From: Antedon mediterranea
Taxonomy: Eukaryota; Echinodermata; Crinoidea; Comatulida; Antedonidae
Reading direction: 5' to 3'
DNA length: 64,000 bases
NCBI RefSeq assembly: GCF_964355755.1
Contig: NC_092677.1
Coordinates: 13,288,601 to 13,352,600 of the forward strand
A program made the position numbers and the translations under genes. Each line of letters starts with the position of its first letter. The stretch's first letter is position 1. The notes below the pieces were generated by a model. It was given only the letters and a program-made list of their open reading frames with translations. It was not told the DNA's origin and did no database searches. This document shows positions 37,800-49,136 of this stretch, in pieces.

Positions 37800-37990
37800 T
37801 GTGTACTGCAACATGCACAGGAGCCATGTTAAATGGGACCAACTGCTCATTCCAACCCATCAGTTGGAACACAAGGAGAGCACAGATAGGATTCGAACCA
37901 TGGGCCAAAGGAAACCTGTGGCATTTTACTGTGCACTGCACAACACAGTGACTACCACCAGTTTAGCCAACTGTGATAATATACTGCTAG
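37800..37990 (-). mobile_element. tRNA-derived SINE head
   Basis: On the minus strand, an A-box-like TTGGCTAAACTGG (37958-37970) and a perfect B-box GGTTCGAATCC (37889-37899) lie about 60 bp apart. This is the arrangement of a polymerase III internal promoter in a tRNA-derived SINE. The tRNA folding is eroded, so it is not a working tRNA gene. The 3' limit is uncertain and could extend to about 37530. Confidence 0.6.
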
Positions 37991-38142
37991 TCTAGTATGG
38001 TGCTCTAGTATGGACATCTGCCATGCCTATGCTAAAGAAACAATGTTTTCACTAGTTCTCTAAACAGAACAATACTTTATCCACCATCAAAACCAACTTA
38101 AAACTATTGTACCATATGTATGTTATGCGTTAAAAGTTGAAT

Positions 38143-38450
38143 TAAAGCCTGTTTTTCACTAGGTGAATTTATCAAAATTAATCAAAATCAATGGCTTTCT
38201 GAAACAAATTCTTGTTCCTTGAAGTTTTCGATTCAGCAAAATTAGTAGTTTGAATAGTTTTTACTTTTGTGTGAGACAAAAAGTTATGAAACAAAAATGA
38301 GTTGAGGAAATGAGTTTATCATGTGCTCAAGATCACTAATGCAGACACCCAGAAGAAATAAAATGCGTACTAGTACTGTAGGTAAAGGGTAGCATACTTT
38401 GTTTTCCTCTGCTGGCGACATTGCATTTGTCTAGTGGAAAACAAGCTTTA
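38143..38450. mobile_element. Putative MITE (TAAAGC...CCACTAG ends)
   Basis: Left end TAAAGCCTGTTTTTCACTAG and right end CTAGTGGAAAACAAGCTTTA are inverted with three mismatches in 20 bp. About 308 bp, AT-rich interior without a coding frame. A related phrase, AGGCTTGGTTTCCACTA, lies just outside at about 38550, suggesting another damaged copy. Confidence 0.65.
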
Positions 38451-39489
38451 TGAGATGCCATGCTTACTTACTTATACTAGCTACTCAACTCCACAGTTCA
38501 ATATGTACTGATACTAATGCAACTTTTACAAGACATTCAGGAGCTTCTTTAGGCTTGGTTTCCACTACAAAACAGACATGCAACATATTGAGGCAAAGCT
38601 GGGGACATAGTGCAATTGCTTTGCCAATCACAATGGAAACTCATCAAACAACATTGCTCCAAGCAAGCTTTTCACATTCGTTTTCAACAGACCTTGTGTC
38701 ATTCGAGATATAAGCAATTTCAAATCATGCAACACAAGAGGCCAGCGCAACAGACAATCTATGACAACACACGCTCAAACCATGACCGAAAAACATGTAT
38801 GTCGTGTAGTATCAATTAACATGGTTTGCTTAGATCATAAAGGTTAGTTAAACTGTGTCAGTGATGTTACTTTTCTACTTCATATGTTCTTCAAATATTT
38901 TACATCATTAAAAAAAGTCTTCTTTTTTACTTATATATGTATATGCAAAGTGCACAAAGTCCAAGTTGTAAATTAAATTTGTGCTGATAATGTGTGGGTG
39001 TTTATTTCATTCATTAATGTAATCTTTTTTAATGTCATTTGTGTACAATACAATAGAATATACAAAATACATCAAATAGAAACAATACATAATGTAATTC
39101 TGGACAAAGTCTAATCATTCTTGTAGTGCTCAACAATGTTCACAGTGCCATAATAGTATCTGAATAAAAGTTTATTTATTCAAAATTTCTGCAGAAGTCC
39201 AAAAGGAAACCATGAGCCAATGGCCCAACACAGAAGTGGAAAACTTCTGTAACCTATTTGTACAAGCAATGATGTAGAACCTTACTTATTCATAATTAAT
39301 AACAGGTAAGTGGTAGGCATTATTTGAAATATTGAATCAGAACGGCTTTGTGTTATTTTACACATTTTTTAAGGAATAAGAAAGTTTATTAAAGACAACC
39401 AATAATTATTTTCTAAACATTTTTTTACAATCAAACACAGTTATAGTATCTTATTTGCCTAAATAATAATAAAATAGTAGAGAAATAGT
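38451..39489. other. Spacer with a less AT-rich first part
   Basis: 38450-38820 is less AT-rich with two overlapping plus-strand ORFs. The repeated GCAAC/CAACA words and the TIR-like phrase at 38550 suggest old transposon DNA. The rest is AT-rich without features. Confidence 0.4.
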
Positions 39490-40935
39490 AGCTGTAGCAA
39501 TATATAAAATGAACAATAAATGCTATAAAATGAACAAATCAAACCTTAAATAAACAAATCAAACATATAAAATGAACAAATTAAACTTATAAAATGAACA
39601 TTGAATTACACTTATAAAATGAACATATTAAACTTATACAATTAACAAAATAAACTTATAAATGAACAAATGAAATTTAGAAAACGAACAAATAAAACTT
39701 ATAAAAAAAAACTTAAACTTACAAAATGAATTTAGCATATAAATGAACAAATGAAATGACTAATAAATGGACAAATGAAACTAATAAATGAACAAATTAA
39801 ACTTATAAAAAATGATCACCTAATGAACAAATGAAACTTATAAATGAACAAATTAAACTTACAAATGAACAAATAAAACTTACAAATGAACAAATAAAAC
39901 TTATAAATGAACAAATTAAACTAATAAATGAACAGATTAAACTTATAAATGAACAAATTAAACTTATAAATGAACAAATGAAACTTATAAATGAACAAAT
40001 GAAACTTATAAATGAACAAATGAAACTTATAAATGAACAAATGAAACTTATAAATGAACAAATGAAACTTATAAATGAACAAATGAAACTTATAAATGAA
40101 CAAATAAAACTTATAAATGAACAAATAAAACTTATAAATGAACAAATAAAACTTATAAATGAACAAATTAAACTTATAAATGAACAAATAAAACTTATAA
40201 ATGAACAAATGAAACTTATAAATGAACAAATGAAACTTATAAGTGAACAAATGAAACTAATAAATGAACAAATGAAACTAATAAATGAACAAATTAAACT
40301 TATAAATGAACAAATGAAACTTATAAATGAACAAATGAAACTTATAAATGAACAAATGAAACTTATAAATGAACAAATGAAACTAATAAATGAACAAATG
40401 AAACTTACAAGTGAACAAATGAAACTTATAAATGAACAAATGAAACTTATAAATGAACCAATGAAACTTATAAATGAACAAATGAAACTTATAAATGAAC
40501 CAATGAAACTTATAAATGAACAAATGAAACTTATAAGTGAACAAATGAAACTTATAAATGAACAAATTAAGCATATAAATGAACAAATTAAACTTATAAA
40601 TGAACAAATGAAACTTATAAATGAACAAATGAAACTTATAAATGAACAAATGAAACTTATAAATGAACAAATGAAACTTATAAATGAACAAATGAAACTT
40701 ATAAATGAACAAATTAAACTTATAAATGAACCAATGAAACTTATAATTGAACAAATTAAGCATGAACAAATTAAACTTATAAAATTTATAAAATGAATAT
40801 ATCTAAAATGAACAAATTAAACTTACAAAATTAAGAAATGAAACTTACAAAATTAAGAAATGAAACTTATAAAATTAAGAAATGAAACTTATAAAATTAA
40901 GAAATGAAACTTATAAATGAACAAAGTAAACTTAT
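39490..40935. repeat. 21-bp minisatellite array, about 1.4 kb
   Basis: Core unit AAACTTATAAATGAACAAAT plus one variable base (G, T or A). The left edge (39500-39830) is diverged and uneven in length. The centre (39831-40760) is almost perfectly periodic, with about 44 units. The right edge carries a subtype block, AAACTTATAAAATTAAGAAATG-like, about four units at 40826-40910. Such order, with diverged edges around a uniform centre, is usual for arrays grown by unequal exchange. Confidence 0.97.
39831..40796 (+). other. Array-encoded open frame (heptad repeats), probably not a gene
   Basis: Because the unit is 21 bp, the plus strand is open for 321 codons. It encodes about 45 near-perfect heptads of the form MKLINEQ with M/I, K/P and N/S variants. 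Hydrophobic residues fall at positions 1 and 4 of each heptad, the pattern of a parallel coiled coil, with K, E, N and Q elsewhere. The minus strand is also open over 39921-40250 and 40383-40769 (HLFIYKF repeats), as expected from the unit itself. There is no upstream gene structure. I take it as an ORF by construction, though transcription and translation are not excluded. Confidence 0.4.
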
Positions 40936-41486
40936 ACAATGAACATATTTTACCTATATAGGTATAACATGAAAATAGAAAGAACCAAGATAAAGTAAAT
41001 AAATAAATACTGCAAACTTGTAAACAACAATAAACCTGTGCACATTAAAAACATATCTGCAATGTCAACAAAATACACACAGTACCTTCTTCTTTACATA
41101 TATAGGTTTATGGCAATTCAAATTGTTGAAACCAGTGCAATTTATAAATCATCCGAAAAATGCTCCATTATGTATTTGTAGTAAAAATGTTCTTTTTATT
41201 ATACATTAATTCCTCCTAATACCTATGGCACCATCATCATGTTCATGCGATATAATAAAACATTTAAAATATCTATCAGAGACAAAACTTCAAAACGATA
41301 TACGATTTATTTTAATAAAACTGACAAGTTAGGCATTTGTATTTATATATTTTATATTTTCATCTTTTTAGCTTGTTTAACATCACCTCTATCAAATGTC
41401 ACTATTGTTATTAAGGCTTGTTTTGATACGAGATGACCATACAAGATGACCATAGGATGTTATCTGCTGATTGATGCTGCTGACAT
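40936..41486. other. AT-rich spacer
   Basis: No gene recognised; a 65-codon ORF at 41239 is low-complexity. Confidence 0.5.
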
Positions 41487-41540
41487 TTCGAGACGGTCAG
41501 TCATTCCGAGACGGTCAGTCATTTCGAGACATTCAGTCAA
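41487..41540 (+). repeat. 3 x 18-bp tandem repeat
   Basis: CATT(T/C)CGAGACGGTCAGT occurs three times; the third unit has CATT in place of CGGT. Confidence 0.9.
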
Positions 41541-42542
41541 ATAAAAGATGGTCAATTGCTCCTTTTTTAGGAATGGCTAACGTCTAATTAATGGCTAATA
41601 TTGCGAGACAGTAATATGTCAAAATAGTTTTCAGTTTAATATTTTATACTTTGAAAATCTGAACTAATAATGACCACTGTATCTATAACTGTAACTATTT
41701 CCTATAGATATAAAAATACATATTTTTATTTATTTTACTTATTTTTTAGAGTTACCTGAGAGCTATAGTATAAAAATAACTGGTATTGTAATTGGAATGT
41801 TTTAAACTACATTTCAAAACCGTCGTGAAGGGGTTGTGAATGGGATATCAATATGACCGGAATTCGTACTGGGAAAAAAATTACTAGAGTTGAGTGGGTA
41901 GGTGGGAGAGGCAAAAAAATTGCCAAATTTCAATCCTTTTATTTTTGGACACAATTGGTTACTATATCATAAATGACATGCGGAGAATCATATAATGTAT
42001 TCTGCACATGTAAATTATGATATAATAACCAGTTATGTAGAAAAATGGTCAAAATGTGGCCATTTTATGAAAAAGACACCTTCTTAAATATAAAGAAATA
42101 AGAAGAATAGATATAATATGCTACAATGACAATATAGTTCTCCAACAGGACAATGCACTGCAAAAAATTGTTCAGTAAATCATGTGCATTTATAATATAT
42201 AACATTTTCTTGAAATCAAACCCACAACAAAATCTTTAAAATGGTTATCACATTCACCTAATTCGCAACTTAACTAAAGGTTTTTTATGACGTCAAGTTA
42301 CTTATACCGAGACGCTGTTGATTTATGCTTCATATAAAGAATAACTGTCTGTTGCTTATTTGATTAAAAGTTTTCTCTTCAAACCAGACTACAAAAACAT
42401 TAGCGAATTATTTATATAACTGTTTCATTAGCACACAGTGTTTAGTGCGAAGACCGGGAAGTGTACAATATTACTTTAAATGAGTTGAGTGTTAGCTAGG
42501 CGTTGTAGAACAGTGGCAGATCCAGGATTGAAATACTGTAGA
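41541..42542. other. AT-rich spacer
   Basis: No gene or repeat recognised. The phrase GGCAGATCCAGGATT just before the G-run at 42543 looks like transposon debris. Confidence 0.45.
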
Positions 42543-42561
42543 GGGGTGGGGGGGGGGGGGG
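42543..42561 (+). repeat. G-run (GGGG T G14)
   Basis: Four Gs, T, then fourteen Gs. It could form a G-quadruplex, and its length is likely to be polymorphic. Confidence 0.9.
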
Positions 42562-43341
42562 TCAGGACAGGGTCTAAACATTTTTTTTTTCTTCTACAGT
42601 TGATACAATAAGTGCCTTGAAATAAACATTACATTTAAGATAACCTGAATACAAGCCAACTTTATGAACTAACTAATTAGCAAAAATGAATTCACTGTTA
42701 TGATTATTATCATGATACACAAAAACAACCACGTTAACAAAAACATAAATAATGAAAGGTTAATGTTACATACAAACAAACGTGATATATGTATCGCAAA
42801 ATCGTATGTTACTCGCATTCACAAAATCGTTTCATAAACATCATCAAATTGACACTAGCAAATCAGTTTTATGCATCCAAACTCGAAGTTTGATGAGAAT
42901 TATGGCATTAAGTGTTCACATTTGACATTAATCCGTATCATAAAATTGATCGACATGCCAAATTTTCACTCGCGAAGGTCATAGATATAATGAACCAGGT
43001 TTAATTTGTCACAACCTGGGCAACATTATACAGCCCTCATGGGACCAGAACTTGTGTTAGAGTTTATTTACTGAAAACTTGGTCATATTGGACATCTCCA
43101 CAACATAAATACTTTTTTTATTGCATCATTCTCATACAATAATACAATAATGATAGTAAAGTAATCATACAATTGAGAAATTACTTTTTGAAAGTGAAAT
43201 AAATATTTATTTTATAAATCTGTATAGTTACTCACATAATAAAATGGTGTTTTTGTTTAATACAGAAAAAAAATATATTAGTCCAATTATTTTTGTTTTC
43301 AATTATTGTATCTACAGTAGGCACATTGTTAAAGACTATTA
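42562..43341. other. AT-rich spacer
   Basis: No gene or element recognised. Confidence 0.5.
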
Positions 43342-43505
43342 AGCTCTGTCTACACTATCAAACTTTAAGTGACAAAAATGTGATGTACTTATAAATTGAT
43401 ATGATGATGTCATACAGTATCGCTTCAATTTTGACATATCAATACCATATTTGGGCATATCACACTTTTTTTGTCAGACTAGTTTGAAAGTGCAGACAGA
43501 GTTCA
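43342..43505. mobile_element. MITE family A, copy 3
   Basis: AGCTCTGTCTACACTATCAA at the left and AGTTTGAAAGTGCAGACAGA at the right form imperfect TIRs. The interior has ATACCATATTTGGGCATATC once. About 164 bp, the most intact copy. It directly abuts the SINE at 43520. Confidence 0.9.
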
Positions 43506-43519
43506 AAGGCAATTTCTTT

Positions 43520-43648
43520 TATATAGGTGCTGTATATCAACAAAGTCTTAAGAGTGGAGTTGTATTGAGAAAAAATCTAGACATCTGTCAGGATTTGAAC
43601 CAAGAACTTAAGGAACCTTAACTACAAAGCTAGAAACTCCACTACTAG
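43520..43648 (-). mobile_element. tRNA-derived SINE family T, 3'-truncated copy
   Basis: Minus strand: AGTGGAGTTTCTAGC, then a B-box GGTTCAAATCC (43591-43601), then TGTCTAGATTTTTTCTCAA and AACTCCACTCTTAAGACTTT. All of these match the longer copy at 54078-54340. The 3' part and tail are missing where MITE family A begins. Confidence 0.75.
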
Positions 43649-44648
43649 AAAGTCACAATCTAAATCAAACAATCCAACATCTGGTTAATACTGTATGTAT
43701 CTTTTACTCTGATGTCTGCTGACAGACTCTGACAATGGAACCAACCTCATTCCACTTTTCTTACATCATTTAATTCAATATCTGGTGACAAATTTAATCA
43801 TAGATCTCCATCATCCTTCCCCTCTCATCCTTACGACATCTATCTAGTCCTTTCTTTGTGCAAAAAACATTAACTCTGGTACTCTTTTCCAGTCTCCAAA
43901 TAATTTCATTACCCTTGCTTTGGTAAATGAGCATTGAAAAACACAAAAAACCACAAAATCTTGAAAATAGTTTCAAAGACTAAAATTGTTTCTAGTCTTG
44001 ATCGTCCAAAAAAAAATATCTATGGAGCCAACAAAACCAATTCACAGACTCAAACATTTGAGTAACCTCTATGGATAATGGCATCATTAAAACAATGAAC
44101 AATTAAAAATGAGAATTCGCACCAATTATTGCAGTTGATATATTCAAGGATGATAAATTAAAAAGCATACCTCCTGAAGATCTTGAAAATTAACCAGAAA
44201 AAAATGTGTTAAATTCTCTAATGAAGAAAATAATGCTTCCATCAAAATGTATGTTAGTCGAGTATTAAGTGTATCATTTTTTTTTTGTGGCTATTCTAAG
44301 GTCAACGCGTCTTAAAACAAATCATGACGCATTTACAATTTCATGTTTACAATTTTACGTTTGAAGGCACCACATGGCTTTAATGCGCTCCTAAAATTTG
44401 GTCAAAACATTCATGCAGAAAAATTATCCTAATTAGAATGTCGTGACCATGTCCTTATCGGCTTTGCGCGCCTGTCTCTCTAATACATGGATGTAATTCC
44501 ATTTTCGAAAAAAACTGAATCAACATACGCTGTTATTTAGCAGCATATACACTGAGTTTGTTTAACATACGTCCGATGGAATGATGTGTTGTTGGAGGAT
44601 TTCACAGATAGGGGCGAGTTGAATCTAGATCAGCATGGTGAACAATCT
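43649..44648. other. Spacer with a less AT-rich block
   Basis: 44290-44620 is mixed-composition, repeat-free sequence containing homeodomain-type words such as CCTAATTAGAA, a possible conserved noncoding element. An open minus-strand stretch (43794-43976) is not supported as an exon. Confidence 0.3.
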
Positions 44649-44852
44649 ATAGTAGAACCATTCCCGAGGTGATGTCATTCCCACCTGAATGAGGGCAATA
44701 TGTTTTAAACATTACATCCATCCCTATTCAGGGGACGCATAATAAAGGGACACTTTTATGTGAGGGGAAATATATTTTGTAACACTATGGCCAATCCTTT
44801 TCAGAAGAAACATTGTTGTGCCCCAAAGATGGCCCCTTTAATAAGGTTCTTT
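44649..44852. mobile_element. MITE family C, copy without internal array
   Basis: Begins ATAGTAGAACC and ends near AATAAGGTTCTT. It contains TATTCAGGGGACGCATAATA and AAGGGACACTTTTATGTGAG. It shows what a family C element looks like before tandem amplification. Confidence 0.65.
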
Positions 44853-46612
44853 AAATTACTCATTCTGTTTTCTATCTTCCACATCATTTTTGGGGGAGTT
44901 ATATACTGTTGTGTCTACACAGGTTGAAAATAGAATATTATAAATTGTGTTATGGGTGTAGACCAATTTCATGGAAAAATCATCAGATAGTATGTTTATT
45001 ATCCCCCAAAAAAATATTTTATTTAACAAAACCTTATACCATAAATCTTGGAATACCCATAGGAATAATGGGTGATGTCAATGTTTTATTTTAACCCATG
45101 CAACCAATGAGTTTAATAGATTTTCTAGGAATCTTGTATTTTCACTTTTTACATCATTGAGTTAATACAATATTATAAATTAAACAACCAGTCACTGGTA
45201 ATGTAATGTAACATTTTCTTTTTTTTTTTCAATAATTTGTTTTTAAATGGTAGAAAAATGACTAAACACAATTTGCAACCTGAAAGCTATTTACCCATCA
45301 TTAAACAAACATTATCAATTAAGATGGTTTTTATTGTAGAAAACATATTTTGTGTTAAATTTGATGAAAAATAATGAAATGGAACATGTTTTCCTGAAAT
45401 AATAACTGCATTAAAAAAGGGGTTCTGACTCTGGCCAAATATGGTGAATCATTACATCAGAAACATGTCATTTTAGTTAAACATAACCTACTTAGAAACT
45501 TTAAACCAATCAAATGCCAGAATTACAAAAATATAGATTGTGCACAATGTATAGTAGTAAGTGTTCAGTTTTCAAAATGGTTTAAAAATTGACCTATTTC
45601 CTCAATAGATTAGAGATATAAAAGGAGGTAGACATTTGTACCTACAATTTTAGATAATACAATAAATTGATAAAATATATCCAGGAACCTCTCCTTTCAA
45701 ATACCAGTGTGATTATGGAGTACATTTTTGCAGATGGGATACTACAGAATGGAGCTTATGTCTATGCCCAATCATACTTTACTATTACATTGGTATATGG
45801 GTATCGAATAAATAACATTGAGTTTTTTTAATATTTCATTAATGTGTTTAGTGATTATTGCAAAAGCAAGTAGCTAGGCCCTATAAAATTTTTCTATATT
45901 TTCATTGACATTTTCACATTTTTTATTTATTTTTTAATTTTTACTGTTGAAAACAATATCCACAACCATTTCAATATCAATTAGCTGTCAACATTATTAA
46001 AATAAAAATTAAACTTTGCAATTTATGCAATGTATTTATTTTCTGATTAATATTGTAAATGTTTGACTTTGGATGTATATATCGCTCACAGCTAATGAAA
46101 ATGTTTGATTAGATAAGAGATACAATTACCTCGTACTAGGTTGAATGATGTTAACTATCTGTGTACATGTAAAAACTAACAACATGCCATATATTTATTA
46201 AAGTAGGTACATAATATAGGCCTAATTTACTATCTAATGTCAGTCGGAGCATACAAGGCTATGTTTTACTGTAGGTTTTAATGCATCAACCTACCTTTGC
46301 ATGTCAGTAGTGTAAAAAAAACATCATTAAATCTTTACAGCAAAATTGTAACCTACACAAAAAAAAAGAAAAAACATGTACAATGAAAGATTATATTTTT
46401 ATTTTAATGACATTTAGGCAAAGAAAAACCGTAGTATAATGGCAGAACCAAAGTTCAAGCATGGTAGCATGGTTATGGTAACTTTCTTGATTGTTTTCTG
46501 AATTAATTAATAAAGATAAAATGCTATAGGAGTGTCTATTGTAGATCTCAATTCAGATCATCATCCAAATGTAAAAGATTAGTACAAACATTTGTATTTG
46601 CAATTTTTTATA
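44853..46612. other. AT-rich spacer
   Basis: No gene or repeat recognised. Confidence 0.55.
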
Positions 46613-46768
46613 CTAGAGAGCTTTCGATTTACGACAGCCGACGACCAACCTTGGTCAGGTCAATCGATATGCTGTCAGTTGTCACCTGGACCAAGGAACC
46701 ATCAAACCTGTGTTGAGGTAACATGACGTAGTTTGGTCATTGGTTGTCATAAATCGCAAACTCCCTAT
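46613..46768. mobile_element. Short MITE, TA-flanked
   Basis: The left arm CTAGAGAGCTTTCGATTTAC and the reverse complement of the right arm, ATAGGGAGTTTGCGATTTAT, are alike over about 27 bp. TA is present outside each end. The interior has a second inverted pair (ACCTTGGTC / GACCAAGG). About 156 bp, non-coding. Confidence 0.7.
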
Positions 46769-48990
46769 TAGTATGGAAATGAATGTATACACAGAGTATT
46801 GATGGTGTAAAGGCAGTGCCTTTCATTGATAGATTTCCAAGTTCAAATCTATAAGTTCATCTAATTATTGATAGACAACAATTAAACAACATTTTTAATT
46901 AATTACTTTTGAAACTGTCAGAAAATATAAAGATCTTTTTTTAAACAAAATAACAATGTAATAATTTTAATTTTCAAATAAAAATAAAACAAACGTCATT
47001 AGGTCATTTCTCAGAGTTTCTTTTATATTAAACATACATTTAGTGGAATCTCTGGTTCTTTGAAAAACAAATTAACCAAAATATGAGAGAATTATTTTAT
47101 AACTTCAGTATAAAATTAAAAACAAAATACTTTTGGAACTAAAATGTACTGTATGAATCGTAACCACTTGAAATAAAAATAAAATAAACATTATTATTTT
47201 TCAGATTTCTTATTTATTAATCATATATTTATTGAACTCGCTGGTTTTTGGAAAAACAAGTAATAATATTCTAATATTCTACTCAAACTTTGACTGTTTA
47301 TCAAAGCTGCACATACTTTAAAAGACAGAATCATATCTACAGTTTTATTCTAAATTATGTTATAGTTCAAAGATTTACAATGGTATGTCCTTGTTTTCAA
47401 ATAATAAATGAATTAATTGAGGAACCTTCAGAGTGATAAATTTATTACACAAATTATTTTTGTCTACGTTTCATATTTGCGGACTATGGGACGCCAGCAA
47501 ATCATCTAAAGTATCTATTTCTTCAGCACAATTATGGATCGATGAACAGACATGCTTTGTGCCAGTTTAAAATTTAAAAAAGCAAATAAATTAAAATTTC
47601 TCAAATCTTTATATTAGTTGATCTCTGTGGAGAATGCAAATATGCATATAAAATGATGATACAGCAACGTTACTTTGTTCACTTTTATGATACAATAAAA
47701 TATCATTTTAAAACAAAAATAATTTGAGAAAGTGTGTAAATATATAATCTATTTTCTATATTTGTTCAATAAGTGCAAATGTTAGTTAAAAATATTGAAA
47801 TTTGAATGTTTTTGAATTATTTCACAATTTATTACAAACGAATAGGTTTAGGACATTTAATACAATTTTTGATTGTTAAAATTAATTAACAATTTTTTAA
47901 TCAAATACTTTATAAATCTTATTATACAATGCCAAGAACATCCATGAAGTTGAATTGAATAAACTAGTTGGTACATTCACTCACTCCAACTTATAATAAA
48001 TTATAGTCTTGAACATGGTCACAGAGAAAAAAAGATATCAGCCATGACAAAAACAACTGTACAAAATTGATGGCCCAAATATTAGTTCATGTTCACAATA
48101 ATTGTCAACGCATTGCTAACATTTAAAAACATGCTAACACTTTTTGTTAAGAAAATTGCAGCCTGTAGCAGTGCCTTGGCCTAATATTGACACACATCAA
48201 GAAACATTTGTCATCCTGTATTTGGTACCTTCATTTTCAGTAAGCTTTATCAATATTTCATGCTATTTTACTTTTATAGAATAATGCTACTTTTCACCCA
48301 ATTCTCTGTACTGATTTCCACATGTCATACAGTGAACAATACAATAGGGTTTAAAAAGGCCCCTAAAATGCAATCCTATAGTTTGTTCATAAATTAGATT
48401 TAAAATTAAAGTCAGACATGATAATCTTGCACTGACATTTGACAAGAAGCTATCAAACTCGGAGAAGTTAAATTATTTGCTCTCCCTATTCGTAGTATTC
48501 CTTGTGTGCTCTTTCTGAAGGAATGTTAAATATCAACAGTTCAAACCATACCATTATTTCTTTTCTCGTTAAAATTCTACCACATAAACAGTTAAATAAT
48601 TTTTATCAGATAATAAAGAAATAACTTAAAAAAAATATATAATGATGATGTCACTAAAGAGAAATTAAAGACCTACTTAATTGTCAAACTAGAAATTTAA
48701 TAAAAATAGTACAGGTCAATGGTAAAGATTCATACATAATTTTAAATGAAATTTAAAACTTGAGATACCTTCACATGATATTGAATTTTTAGGAAATATT
48801 TAAAACACACAATATTATCATATGTAGTTTGAATCACTGTCAAGTACATTTGTTATATAGTTTAATTAATTAGAAAAAAAAAATTGAATAAATGTATGGT
48901 AATTCATGTGAGATATCATTCTTGATTTCTTATAACTCTGACAACATTTCAGTCAAATAAAATGGACAATTTGCAACAGCCGATTCTAGG
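46769..48990. repeat. AT-rich DNA with a diverged direct duplication
   Basis: 46975-47070 and 47169-47259 are related copies. Both run AAATAAAAATAAAA(C/T)AAAC, TTTCTTATAT/TTATT, a central TTTA(G/T)TG(G/A)A, CTGGTT and GAAAAACAA, about 192 bp apart. The rest shows no feature. Confidence 0.6.
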
Positions 48991-49136
48991 TACTGTATCT
49001 ATTTATGAAGTATCATAGGAATATTTGGTATACAAAATCACATGTGTATCACATGTATCTGTAGTATAAACCTAACCCTTAACCCAACTTGCTGTATTAT
49101 CTAATATTCCTATGATACTTCAGAAATAGATAGTAT
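48991..49136. repeat. Long-arm inverted repeat (hairpin)
   Basis: The left arm (48991-49025) and the reverse complement of the right arm (49103-49136) match almost perfectly for about 34 bp: TACTGTATCTATTTATGAAG then TATCATAGGAATATT. The loop of about 77 bp carries CCTAACCCTTAACCC, two telomere-like words. It may be a MITE remnant or the source of a fold-back RNA. Confidence 0.9.

Noticed and set aside
37889-37970. tRNA gene on the minus strand
   Set aside because: A- and B-box-like sequences are present, but a cloverleaf cannot be formed convincingly. It fits a tRNA-derived SINE.
39921-40769. Minus-strand HLFIYKF repeat ORFs
   Set aside because: Automatic complement of the 21-bp array with no independent evidence.
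43794-43976. 60-codon minus-strand ORF
   Set aside because: The second half looks protein-like but is purine-rich, there is no clear splice acceptor, and chance is likely at this length.
49075-49092. Interstitial telomere sequence
   Set aside because: Only about two TTAGGG-like units, too few to call a telomeric repeat; noted as part of the hairpin loop.
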